Assembly: GCA_015490455.1 (NCBI GenBank)
Contig: WFXU01000068.1
Coordinates: forward strand, 1 to 61,054
Length of the DNA stretch: 61,054 nt
Reading direction: 5' to 3'
Source: Hyphomicrobiales bacterium
GTDB lineage: Bacteria; Pseudomonadota; Alphaproteobacteria; Rhizobiales; Devosiaceae
Shown in pieces: positions 53,505 to 61,054 of the stretch (positions are counted from its first letter, which is position 1; each line of letters begins with the position of its first letter). The position numbers were made by a program, and so were the translations under genes. The notes under the pieces are model-generated. The model saw only the letters and a list, made by a program, of their open reading frames with translations. It had not been told where the DNA came from and ran no database searches.

Positions 53505-53541
53505 ATTTATATATTTGATAATTTACTTAAGCCAAACCCGT

Positions 53542-54891
53542 CTAATTAGCCCAAGTAGTATATCCAAGATTCATCGTCGTGCCCGTATAGCTATTAAGGC
53601 GGAACTCAGATATTCTACCCTCATTGGTTTTCACGCAAACATAAGTTCCTATGGGTAAAGTCCAGATGGATATTCTATTTGCAGAATATGAGGCACTGGA
53701 ACAACCAGCATAACCTCTTTGTGCTGGACCACTAACCGATAATTTTGCTCCATTTCTGGGGGTGATAAATTTATTCACTGCCGTTACCGCCTGATACCAA
53801 ATGTCAGCACCGCTAGTTGTTATAGCGCCAGTATCAAGATCTGCCATATAGGTTTGCGGTATATTTAGCGGACCTGTAGAGTGAGTAACAGGTATTGCAG
53901 GCGGAGTTGGCGGTGGAGAAGGCGGAGTGCCGGTAAACACCACATAAGAAGAAACTTTATTGTTAAAATTACCATTTAATACAGCCCTATTTGAACTATA
54001 TGTCTGGCAAAGACCGGTAAAGTTAGCTCCCTGACATATTTTCACCTTTGCCCCCCCCGAAACGGTGAAGGAGGATATAGAGTTATTCCATGAGGCAGGT
54101 AATGTAGGCCTGCTGGTGCCTTCCGGAACGCAAGTCCGGCTGCCAGTATAATTATTACCCTTGAAAAAACATGCCTCTGTTGCCACAGGTGGAGGCGGAG
54201 GCGGTGTCGGGCTACCAGTAAATACTTCATAAGAAGATATTTTATTATTTAATGAGCCTGGCAAAACAGCTCTATCGCTGGAATAAATCTGGCAAAGACC
54301 GGTAAAATTAGCTCCCTGACATAGTTTTACTTTAGCATCGCCATGCACCGTTATCGAGGAAACCGCATTATCCCAAGATGCCGACATGTTGGGACGAACA
54401 AGGTCAGGCGATACACAAGCTCTTGAGCCGGTATAATTATTGCCTTTATAAAAGCAAACTTTATCTGGCTCTGGTGCTGGAGGCGCAGGGGGAGGAGCTG
54501 GAGGAGTTGGTGCTGGAGCATCGCCACATTGTAGTGAAAATGAAGGTCCGCCCGGCCCAATAGTAATACCAAAACTACAATCGGGATCTGAAGAAGGAAC
54601 AGGTGCAGGGGATGAACCCGATCCACCCGTAATGGGCGTTAAATATCTAGCGCTCACCCAGCCATCAGGTCCCACATGTTCAATTCTACACCAACCATTA
54701 GAAACACATTCCTTAACTTCCACCCGCTCGCCGGGATATAATGTATCAACCACTCTAAAACTGGTTCCCGGCCCGGTGCGCACATTCAATGAAACATTTG
54801 AAGTTGCCGGTGCAGCTATAGCGGCAAAACCGGCTATTATCACACCAATTAACGTAAAGATAAATAGAATAGAATTTATTAAATTTTTCAT
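53542..54891 (-). CDS. Secreted SH3b protein with two I36/crystallin-like modules
   Basis: The 449-residue protein starts at the ATG at 54891 behind GGGGAC; a start nine codons upstream lacks a good site and would spoil the signal peptide. Order: signal peptide (1-27), SH3b (about 33-87, R-T-G-P-G-T-S-F-R-V and D-G-W-V-S-A-R-Y-L), Pro-rich linker, module 1 (145-225), Pro-rich linker, module 2 (240-320), Pro-rich linker, and an unrecognised C-terminal domain (345-449) with two cysteines. The modules share C-F-x-K-G-N-N-Y-T-G-S-R and C-Q-G-A-N-F-T-G-L-C-Q and are a recent internal duplication. The Pro-rich spacers suggest a secreted, extended protein; function unknown. Confidence 0.8.
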   Translation of the reverse strand: MKNLINSILFIFTLIGVIIAGFAAIAAPATSNVSLNVRTGPGTSFRVVDTLYPGERVEVKECVSNGWCRIEHVGPDGWVSARYLTPITGGSGSSPAPVPSSDPDCSFGITIGPGGPSFSLQCGDAPAPTPPAPPPAPPAPEPDKVCFYKGNNYTGSRACVSPDLVRPNMSASWDNAVSSITVHGDAKVKLCQGANFTGLCQIYSSDRAVLPGSLNNKISSYEVFTGSPTPPPPPPVATEACFFKGNNYTGSRTCVPEGTSRPTLPASWNNSISSFTVSGGAKVKICQGANFTGLCQTYSSNRAVLNGNFNNKVSSYVVFTGTPPSPPPTPPAIPVTHSTGPLNIPQTYMADLDTGAITTSGADIWYQAVTAVNKFITPRNGAKLSVSGPAQRGYAGCSSASYSANRISIWTLPIGTYVCVKTNEGRISEFRLNSYTGTTMNLGYTTWAN

Positions 54892-55149
54892 TTTGTCCCC
54901 TTTTCTGCCAATAGTCAAAATTCAGGTTCGGGCATATATTGACATTTCATATATGAACAGTTTCTGAATGAGCTGTTATTATTAGTTAAGCACCAAACCG
55001 GAAATTTATAATCAGTTTGTTCATGTTGAACTATTACTTCTATATTGTCAAAGCCGGGCATAAAAAGGGCATATCTAAAAGCAAAACTATATTTTTGGGA
55101 AAATAATTTAATTCTTAACGAGCACAATTACAAATTAAATTATTTCGGC
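54892..55149. other. Intergenic stretch, no supported gene
   Basis: A 70-codon minus-strand frame (55127-54915) has no ribosome-binding site, opens with TTG and has no recognised family, although it is cysteine-bearing near its end. I leave it uncalled. The promoter of the TRAP operon lies just beyond. Confidence 0.4.
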
Positions 55150-55179
55150 TTGACCTTTTTAATTGCTTAGAGCGATAAT
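55150..55179 (+). promoter_or_regulatory. Candidate sigma-70 promoter of the TRAP operon
   Basis: TTGACC (55150-55155) and GATAAT (55174-55179) are separated by 18 bp. They lie about 120 bp before the dctP start, giving a long leader. Both hexamers are one mismatch from consensus. Confidence 0.4.
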
Positions 55180-55302
55180 CAAACCGCAAAATATGAATTA
55201 TGGATAATTTTGCCAATAATAGCCAAATTACCAGCGGGGGGTGTGGTTAGTTGGTTGCCCTTTATAGATTAAACCAGATATAAACCAAATAGGGAGGTTA
55301 TA

Positions 55303-56271
55303 ATGAGAAAATTTTTTACTCTGGCTCTCATGGCGCTGAGCGTCATATTGCCATTTAACGCAATGGCACAGACATGGGATATGCCCACACCTTATTCAGA
55401 TAAGGTTTTTCATACAATTAATATAATTGAATTTACAAAGGAAATTGAAGAGGCAACAAATGGCGCCCTTAAAATTACCGTCCATTCTGCCGGTTCACTT
55501 TATAAACATCCTGACATAAAGAATGCGGTGCGCTCAAACCAGGTGCCAATAGGTGAATTTTTCCTTTCACGCCTATCAAATGAGGATGCTGCTTTTGGTA
55601 TAGATTCTCAACCCTTTGTTGCGACTTCTTATGCAGATGCCGAAAAATTATGGGCAGCACAAAAACCGGTCATAACCAAACTATTAGCCAAACAGGGTCT
55701 TATGCCATTATTTGCTGTTCCCTGGCCACCTCAGGGGCTTTACACAAAGACGGAGGTAAATAGGGTTGAAGATCTTAAGGGGCTTAAATTCAGAGCCTAT
55801 AATGCCGCTTTAGAAAGATTTGCTACCCTTGCTGGAGCAGTGCCAACACAAGTTGAAGCGCCCGACATACCGCAGGCATTTTCAACTGGGCAAGTTGAAG
55901 CAATGATTACTTCTCCCTCAACCGGCGTTAGTTCCAAATCTTGGGATTTCGTAACTACTTACACCCCAATTAATGCGTGGGTTCCTAAAAATATTGTAGT
56001 AGTAAATAAGGCAGCATTTGATAGTTTAGATGTTTCCGTGCAAAATGCCATTTTAGAGGCCGCACAAAGAGCTGAAAAGCGAGGCTGGGAAATGAGTAGA
56101 GCGGAAACAGATGAAAAAACCAAAATTTTAGCCGAAAATGGCATAAATGTTGTTGAGCCAAGCGCCGAACTTATGCAAGGGCTAAAAGCCATAGGGGAGC
56201 AAATGCAAAAAGAATGGAATGAAAGCGCCTCCGATGAGGCTAAAACCATTATTGCTAATTATTTGATGTAA
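55303..56271 (+). CDS. dctP: TRAP transporter substrate-binding protein (DctP family)
   Basis: A 322-residue periplasmic protein with a signal peptide ending A-M-A-Q-T and an AGGGAGG ribosome-binding site. The family segment D-L-K-G-L-K-F-R-A-Y-N carries the Arg that usually grips the ligand's carboxylate, and F-S-T-G-Q-V-E-A-M-I-T-S-P follows. TRAP proteins import organic acids such as dicarboxylates, sialic acid or amino acids using the sodium gradient; the ligand here is unknown. It is the first gene of dctPQM, with a hairpin between it and the next gene. Confidence 0.9.
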   Translation: MRKFFTLALMALSVILPFNAMAQTWDMPTPYSDKVFHTINIIEFTKEIEEATNGALKITVHSAGSLYKHPDIKNAVRSNQVPIGEFFLSRLSNEDAAFGIDSQPFVATSYADAEKLWAAQKPVITKLLAKQGLMPLFAVPWPPQGLYTKTEVNRVEDLKGLKFRAYNAALERFATLAGAVPTQVEAPDIPQAFSTGQVEAMITSPSTGVSSKSWDFVTTYTPINAWVPKNIVVVNKAAFDSLDVSVQNAILEAAQRAEKRGWEMSRAETDEKTKILAENGINVVEPSAELMQGLKAIGEQMQKEWNESASDEAKTIIANYLM

Positions 56272-56288
56272 CATTATCCAAAATTTTC

Positions 56289-56310
56289 GCAGGCGGAATT
56301 GTCCGCCTGC
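56289..56310 (+). terminator. Intercistronic hairpin between dctP and dctQ
   Basis: GCAGGCGGA and TCCGCCTGC form a 9-bp stem around ATTG, 18 bp behind the dctP stop and 14 bp before the dctQ start. There is no T-run, so it is more likely a 3'-stabilising or partial-attenuating structure that favours binding-protein synthesis than a full terminator. Confidence 0.6.
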
Positions 56311-56324
56311 TCTGGAAGAAAGCA

Positions 56325-56852
56325 ATGATTAGAAAATTTCTTGATGGGCTTTATTCGGTTAGCGGTATATTGGCTGCTAGTTTTTTAGTATTAATATGTT
56401 TGCTGGTAAGCGTCCAAGTTATGCTAAATCTCATAACTAAATTATTTGGCACTGATTATGCGTTAATTATTCCTTCCTATGCCGAGTTAGCCGGCTTCTT
56501 TTTGGCAGCATCGTCCTTTTTGGCTTTAGCCTATACTTTGATGCGCGGTGGGCATATTCGGGTTAGTCTGGTCTTACAATTTTTACCAAAAAAAATACGC
56601 CTGATTTTTGAAATTTTTTCTCTAACAATTTGCGCTATAGTTGCAATTTATGCCACCTGGTATATGGGCAGACTCACTTTTGAATCATATAAATTTGGCG
56701 ATTTATCTCCCGGTATTATCGCAGTTCCCTTATGGATAGTGCAACTATCTTTGGTGCTGGGGCTGGCTATTTTATCCATCGCCCTAATAGATTTAACCAT
56801 CTCAACCATAATTAAGCGCTCTCCCATTCTTAAATCAAAGGATATAGGTTAG
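56325..56852 (+). CDS. dctQ: TRAP transporter small permease (DctQ family)
   Basis: A 175-residue inner-membrane protein with four hydrophobic segments. The DctQ pattern is visible: F-F-L-A-A-S-S-F-L-A-L-A-Y-T-L-M-R-G-G-H-I-R-V, a conserved R-G-G-H-I-R between helices two and three. It forms the membrane complex with DctM, whose gene starts 2 bp later. A GGAAG site precedes the ATG. Confidence 0.9.
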   Translation: MIRKFLDGLYSVSGILAASFLVLICLLVSVQVMLNLITKLFGTDYALIIPSYAELAGFFLAASSFLALAYTLMRGGHIRVSLVLQFLPKKIRLIFEIFSLTICAIVAIYATWYMGRLTFESYKFGDLSPGIIAVPLWIVQLSLVLGLAILSIALIDLTISTIIKRSPILKSKDIG

Positions 56853-56854
56853 CC

Positions 56855-58156
56855 ATGCCGGAGATTATTATTATAATTTTATTGCTTGCTGGTTTACTGG
56901 CCTTATTAGCGGCTGGGGTGTGGGTGGCCTTTTCCCTTATTATAATTGCAATAGCGGGAATAGTTATTTTTTCTTCTGCTCCTGTTGGGCAAGTAATGGC
57001 AACTATTCTTTGGGGAGCAAGTCATTCTTGGGCTTTGGCGGCCTTACCTATGTTTATTTGGATGGGAGAAATTCTTTTGCGCTCTCGCCTGTCAGAAGAT
57101 ATGTTTTCCGGCCTTTCGCCATGGCTTACAAAATTGCCTGGCAGATTATTACATGTAAATATTTTTGGTTGTGCTATTTTTGCGGCCGTTTCCGGCTCTT
57201 CCGCTGCAACGGCTGCGACCATTGGGAAAATGTCAATTCCTGAACTTAGCAAACGTAACTATCCGGAAAAAATGATTTTAGGAACTTTAGCCGGTTCGGC
57301 AACTCTTGGCCTGCTTATTCCACCCTCTATTATTTTAATTGTATATGGGGTCGCTACCGAACAATCTGTTGCACGTTTATTTATTGCTGGAATTTTACCG
57401 GGTATAATGTTGGTTTTAATGTTTGCTCTTTATGTTATTATTCGGGCAAAAATGCTTGGCGATAAAATTCCAAGTGAAAATTCCAAATTTACCTTTAAGG
57501 AAAAAATAAAAGCCTCACATTCTCTAATTCCGGTAATTTTGCTTATTTTAGGGGTAATTGGTTCAATTTATTTAGGTATTGCCTCGCCAACAGATGCTGC
57601 GGCAATGGGAGTTGTTTTTTCACTTTTATTAGCATGGAAAAACGGAACCTTAAGCAAGAAAATGTTCGTTGAGAGCCTGATGGGAGCAACTGTAACATCT
57701 GCTATGATTGCCTTTATTTTGGTCAGTGCGGCATTTTTGACAACTTCAATGGGATTTACAGGAATACCGCGCAATCTGGCTGCCTGGATCGGTAGTTTTG
57801 AACTTTCTCCCTTTGCTCTTTTATTAGCCCTGACAATTTTCTTTATTTTATTGGGCTGTTTTTTAGACGGTATTTCAGTTGTTGTTCTTACAACTTCCAT
57901 TATTTTACCAATGGTTGAGGCAGCGGGCATAGATCCATTATGGTTTGGCATATATTTGGTAATTGTAGTTGAGATGAGCCAAATTACCCCTCCCGTCGGC
58001 TTTAATCTATTTGTTATTCAGGGATTAACAGGCAAAAATATTCTAACCATTGCCGCTGCTGCTTTACCATTTTTCTTTTTATTATTGGGCGCTGTTCTCA
58101 TAATTACAATTTTTCCGCAAATAGTTACATTTTTACCCTCACTCAAGGGTAATTAG
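56855..58156 (+). CDS. dctM: TRAP transporter large permease (DctM family)
   Basis: A 433-residue inner-membrane protein with about 12 segments, within the normal DctM length. It has P-M-F-I-W-M-G-E-I-L, the conserved F-A-A-V-S-G-S-S-A-A-T-A-A-T-I-G region, I-P-P-S-I-I-L-I-V-Y-G, and a C-terminal E-M-S-Q-I-T-P-P-V-G-F-N-L-F-V. It carries the sodium-coupled transport path. It is the last gene of the TRAP operon and converges on the leftward Na/Pi gene 16 bp away. Confidence 0.93.
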   Translation: MPEIIIIILLLAGLLALLAAGVWVAFSLIIIAIAGIVIFSSAPVGQVMATILWGASHSWALAALPMFIWMGEILLRSRLSEDMFSGLSPWLTKLPGRLLHVNIFGCAIFAAVSGSSAATAATIGKMSIPELSKRNYPEKMILGTLAGSATLGLLIPPSIILIVYGVATEQSVARLFIAGILPGIMLVLMFALYVIIRAKMLGDKIPSENSKFTFKEKIKASHSLIPVILLILGVIGSIYLGIASPTDAAAMGVVFSLLLAWKNGTLSKKMFVESLMGATVTSAMIAFILVSAAFLTTSMGFTGIPRNLAAWIGSFELSPFALLLALTIFFILLGCFLDGISVVVLTTSIILPMVEAAGIDPLWFGIYLVIVVEMSQITPPVGFNLFVIQGLTGKNILTIAAAALPFFFLLLGAVLIITIFPQIVTFLPSLKGN

Positions 58157-58172
58157 CCAAAATAGAGCAATA

Positions 58173-59894
58173 TTATTCATTATGCTCCTTTTCAGGATTG
58201 GGATTTTCAACCAGCCTTGTCTCTAATAATTGCCCTGAGCGATAAAGAATTGGATAAGCAATAGAAGAAATTTGCGAATTAAAATCTTTTAGAGCGCGCA
58301 ATGTTTCAAGATGAATATCGGAGCTTTGAAAGCTAATTTCTTCGCCCGAACGCAGCCTTTTTAGGTGCTTATAGCGACTTTTACGCTCCATATTAGCAAT
58401 TTCTGCTTTTTCTTCAACCAATTGACGCGCAATATCTAAATCATCAGAAACTAATAAATTAAATGCCAGAGTAATATTGGCCATAATTCTTTCATGTATA
58501 TGCAGCAATTCATCCCAACCTTTTTCAGAGAATCTTAGCCGCCTAAGATTATATTTTTCGGCTAAGATTAATAATCTCTTAGAGACAATATCACCAGCAA
58601 TCTCAAGCGCGATGGCATATTCTGTTAATTCCTGCGTGCTCTGTTTTTCCTTCTTGCTCATTTTTGAACGGTCTAAAGAGGCTACATAGCGGCGTATATC
58701 TGTCAAAGATTTATTTATAATTTTATCTAATTGCTGAATTTTTTTAATTTTTTCCTTATCCCCAGATTGATAGAGCTCCATTACCGGGCGCATCATTATT
58801 TCAACAATCCCTCCCATGCGTAATAATTCGCGCCGCAAGCTGGCAATAGCCAAACTAGGATTATGAATTGCATTTTTATCAAGCGCGCTTTGCACCTTTA
58901 ATTCATCTTCGGCATTTTTACCGGTTTCAGGCGGCATTAATTTGGCTAAGGGTTTTAGAATTAGATTTATTATTGGCAATGAGATAAATAATAAGGCAAT
59001 ATTAAATATTAGGTGGGTATTTACCAATGCCTGCCCTGCACCAAAACCTATTAGCAATTTAGGAACCGGAAGTTTTGCAAGCACATAAAGAGTAATGATA
59101 GCGCCAGAGCCGCGTAAAATTAAATTGGCCATCGTTATTTGTCTTGCTGATCTTTCAACATTTTTTGTAAGCCAAAGCGCAACTAGGGCAGAGCCTAAAT
59201 TAGCGCCAAGCACCATTGAAATGCCAACACTAAGAGGTATGATGCCAAGCTGCGCAAATGTTACAAACATTAAAATTGCAGCGACTGAAGAGTGCATAAT
59301 AAAGGTAAGTAGCGTGCCCAAAAGAAAGGCGCTAACATATTCGCTTTCAAGATAAGAAACTAAAATAGGTAAAAAGTCACTCTCCCTTATCGGCATAGTG
59401 GCAGCCCCTATCATGCCAAGCGCAATAAGAATAAAGGCAATGCCCAGTAGGATTTTGCCGCTTTGTTTAAGAGCAAGTGACTGGGCATTAAGAAATAACC
59501 AACCCCCGATAACCAATAATATTGGTATGAGCCAATCGGGACGGAAAGAAAGGACTTGGATTACAAATGCCGAACCAAGATCAGCACCAAGAACAATAGC
59601 AAGCCCCATAGATATGGTTATAAATCCTGTTGCGGCAAATCCTGTCGCTAAAATAGCTGTTGCGGCTGAACTTTGTAATATGATTGCCAATATGATGCCA
59701 ACTAGAGATAATTCAAAATTATTACGTTTTTTTCCGGTTATAATCCGCCTAAAAGAAGGCCCCATAGCCCTTTCAATACCGGTGCGAACCATTCGAACCG
59801 CATAAAGAAGCAGCATTGTCGCCGCTGCAAGGTGTAAAATAAAGGTTAAAATAAGCAAATCATACTCCACTAAATTATCTATATATATTAGCAC
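58173..59894 (-). CDS. Na+/phosphate cotransporter with PhoU-like domain
   Basis: A 573-residue protein. The N-terminal half (about 10-320) has two inverted Na/Pi-cotransporter repeats, each with the family's Q-S-S motif or variant: I-L-Q-S-S-A-A-T-A-I-L and M-H-S-S-V-A-A-I-L-M. The C-terminal third (about 340-560) is helical and PhoU-like, with L-R-R-E-L-L-R-M-G-G-I-V-E-I-M. In the second motif His replaces the usual Gln. It probably imports or exports phosphate with sodium. The gene is divergent from the thioredoxin-fold gene, with a perfect palindrome between them. Confidence 0.88.
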   Translation of the reverse strand: MLIYIDNLVEYDLLILTFILHLAAATMLLLYAVRMVRTGIERAMGPSFRRIITGKKRNNFELSLVGIILAIILQSSAATAILATGFAATGFITISMGLAIVLGADLGSAFVIQVLSFRPDWLIPILLVIGGWLFLNAQSLALKQSGKILLGIAFILIALGMIGAATMPIRESDFLPILVSYLESEYVSAFLLGTLLTFIMHSSVAAILMFVTFAQLGIIPLSVGISMVLGANLGSALVALWLTKNVERSARQITMANLILRGSGAIITLYVLAKLPVPKLLIGFGAGQALVNTHLIFNIALLFISLPIINLILKPLAKLMPPETGKNAEDELKVQSALDKNAIHNPSLAIASLRRELLRMGGIVEIMMRPVMELYQSGDKEKIKKIQQLDKIINKSLTDIRRYVASLDRSKMSKKEKQSTQELTEYAIALEIAGDIVSKRLLILAEKYNLRRLRFSEKGWDELLHIHERIMANITLAFNLLVSDDLDIARQLVEEKAEIANMERKSRYKHLKRLRSGEEISFQSSDIHLETLRALKDFNSQISSIAYPILYRSGQLLETRLVENPNPEKEHNE

Positions 59895-59958
59895 TGAAAA
59901 ATGTCATTTTGTCAAAATTGCTAGAAATTCATTAAGAAAATTGGACGTTCTGCTATTA

Positions 59959-59976
59959 TTTGACAAATTTGTCAAA
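59959..59976. promoter_or_regulatory. 18-bp perfect palindrome, candidate operator
   Basis: TTTGACAAATTTGTCAAA is fully self-complementary and sits in the 208-bp gap between the divergent Na/Pi gene and thioredoxin-fold gene. A related half site, TTTTGTCAAAA, occurs at 59907-59917, nearer the Na/Pi start. The pair could be one regulator's sites. It does not look like the rhizobial PhoB box. Confidence 0.4.
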
Positions 59977-60102
59977 ATATTCGTTCTATCAATATATATT
60001 CAAATATAATATTGTTGTAATAGATAATTGGTTTTGCGTGGTATCTGCCGCGAATCTGTTATATGTGCTCGAGCTCTTGAAATTTTGAAAATTGGAGGAA
60101 TT

Positions 60103-60651
60103 ATGCCAGTACAACCAGAAGCACCGAAATTAGGAATAAAGGCACCGGATTTTTCCCTGCCCGCAACCGATGGGAATAATTATAGTCTTAGCGATATTAT
60201 GGGTAAAAATGGCGCAGTAATTGTATTTATTTGTAATCATTGTCCCTATGTTAAGGCTATTACTTCGCGTCTGGTCGCTGATGCTGATAGGCTAAAGCAA
60301 GAGGGGATTGGTTTTGCTGCCATATGTTCTAATGACGCTATAAATTATCCCGAGGATAGTTTTGAAAATATGATAAAATTTGCTAAAGAACGTGGCTTTA
60401 CCTTTCCCTATCTGCATGATGAAAGCCAGCAAGTGGCAAAGGAATGGGAAGCCGTTTGCACACCTGATTTTTATGGGCTTAATAAGGATGGAATTATTGA
60501 ATATCGTGGCCGCTTAGATGAGGGCAGAATAGACCCGCCTCCCGCCAATGCCAGGCGCGATCTGGTTGAAGCCATGTTAGAAATTGCCAAAACTGGTAAG
60601 GGGCCAAAAAACCAAATTCCTTCTGCTGGCTGCTCAATCAAGTGGAAATAA
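60103..60651 (+). CDS. Thioredoxin-fold redoxin (AhpC/TSA-like family)
   Basis: 182 residues from the ATG at 60103, behind a strong GGAGGA site; an upstream in-frame TTG adds a leader with no family likeness. The fold opens L-G-I-K-A-P-D-F-S-L-P-A-T-D-G and carries C-N-H-C (44-47) in V-F-I-C-N-H-C-P-Y-V-K-A, a C-x-x-C redox centre. A family Y-R-G-R-L-D-E segment is near the C-terminus. There is no signal peptide, so it is cytosolic. Its partner is unknown. Confidence 0.85.
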   Translation: MPVQPEAPKLGIKAPDFSLPATDGNNYSLSDIMGKNGAVIVFICNHCPYVKAITSRLVADADRLKQEGIGFAAICSNDAINYPEDSFENMIKFAKERGFTFPYLHDESQQVAKEWEAVCTPDFYGLNKDGIIEYRGRLDEGRIDPPPANARRDLVEAMLEIAKTGKGPKNQIPSAGCSIKWK

Positions 60652-60978
60652 TTAGAGGCGTTAAAGGGGGCAGGTTGATTAAGGAGGGCAGGAATATATT
60701 GGTTTTATCTGCGTGGGCGAGCGAAAATGGCGGCGCTAATATTTTTATAGCCTTCGCCAAAGTGAGGCGTAGACCGGTGCCTCATTTAACACCATCAACT
60801 CGGTTGATGAACTCAAAATTATGAAAATGCAAAAGCTTTGGCTTGAGGAAGCCAGATAATTTATGCCATATTATCAGAAGCGGCAAAATTTTGTTCCCTC
60901 CCCCCGACTTCTGATTTCTGATTAGATTAACGCCCCTGCTAATTTGAATTAGCAAGGGCGCCATTCGCCCTCAACCTA
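60652..60978. other. Intergenic stretch with hairpins and a purine/pyrimidine repeat tract
   Basis: A weak hairpin AGTGAGGC...GCCTCATT (60761-60786) may end the thioredoxin-fold transcript. CCCCCGACTTCTGATTTCTG (60901-60920) is another piece of the GAAATCAGAAGTC-type tract seen in the dispersed repeats. No coding frame is supported. Confidence 0.5.
60931..60960 (-). terminator. Hairpin behind the right-edge barrel gene
   Basis: CGCCCCTGCTAATT and AATTAGCAAGGGCG form a 14-bp stem with one mismatch and a very short loop. It lies just past the stop of the leftward partial gene at 60979 and probably terminates it. Confidence 0.6.
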
Positions 60979-61054
60979 TCAAAACTTACCGCCCACGCCA
61001 ACAGAACCCGAAATTGATTTATAGCCATTAGTGCCAAGTCCGGCTTTGGCGCTC
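60979..61054 (-). CDS. Outer-membrane beta-barrel / autotransporter C-terminus (partial)
   Basis: Reading leftwards from the right edge, 24 codons then TGA (60981-60979) give S-A-K-A-G-L-G-T-N-G-Y-K-S, then S-G-S-V-G-V-G-G-K-F. Alternating hydrophobic residues and a terminal Phe are the signature of the last strand of an outer-membrane barrel, recognised by the BAM complex. G-V-G-G-K-F endings are frequent in autotransporter domains of Rhizobiales. The rest of the protein is beyond the window. Confidence 0.6.
   Translation of the reverse strand, partial: SAKAGLGTNGYKSISGSVGVGGKF

Noticed and set aside
54915-55127. 70-codon minus-strand ORF with several cysteines upstream of the long SH3b gene
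   Set aside because: TTG start, no ribosome-binding site, no signal peptide and no recognised family; not enough to call a gene.
60642-60824. 60-codon ORF behind the redoxin gene
   Set aside because: It overlaps the redoxin stop, shows no family likeness, and runs through a likely terminator hairpin.

Overview
The window is AT-rich chromosomal DNA from an alphaproteobacterium, most likely a member of the Rhizobiales (Hyphomicrobiales). I cannot name the genus. The signs are the ribF-ileS-lspA order, a CheY/CheZ pair of the type found in that order, a UvrB with a long charged N-terminal extension, a DUF2793 protein, a possible Irr-type iron box, and a tRNA-His that lacks the extra 5' G and carries A73. 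Start codons are often TTG and genes are tightly packed, with many 1-14 bp overlaps.

Layout. 1-7.4 kb: a transposase fragment, then a leftward housekeeping operon read ribF, ileS, lspA, lipoprotein, rluB, rsmD. 7.5-12.5 kb: cheY-cheZ, polyphosphate kinase 2, acetoacetyl-CoA synthetase and tRNA-His(GTG). 12.8-15.5 kb: a 900-residue sensor-kinase-like protein whose phospho-acceptor histidine is replaced by arginine. 15.6-23.4 kb: a ferric-iron ABC importer that lacks an ATPase gene, then a complete dipeptide-type ABC importer with its two ATPases fused. 23.5 kb: glyQ.

24.9-49.3 kb is a surface-polysaccharide island (Wzx/Wzy type). It encodes WecB/WecC/WbpA/WbpB/WbpE-like enzymes for 2,3-diamino uronic acids and a sugar N-formyltransferase at the place where P. 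aeruginosa uses the acetyltransferase WbpD. It also encodes a WbpG-HisH-HisF amidotransferase set, a flippase, a polymerase, two glycosyltransferases, a PglC/PglD/PglE-like priming set for a bacillosamine-type sugar, a heparinase-like/bi-domain oxidoreductase pair and a secreted PL6-like lyase. The gene order suggests a short repeat unit carrying a formylated and possibly amidinated diamino-uronic acid. An ankyrin tail on the WbpB-like enzyme has been duplicated by 112 bp and thrown out of frame. Related intergenic repeats in inverted orientation lie just outside both ends of the island.

49.5-61 kb: uvrB, a small K+-channel-like protein, two secreted SH3b plus crystallin/I36-like proteins, a TRAP importer (dctPQM), a Na/Pi cotransporter, a thioredoxin-fold protein, and the last 24 codons of an outer-membrane beta-barrel (autotransporter-like) protein running off the right edge.
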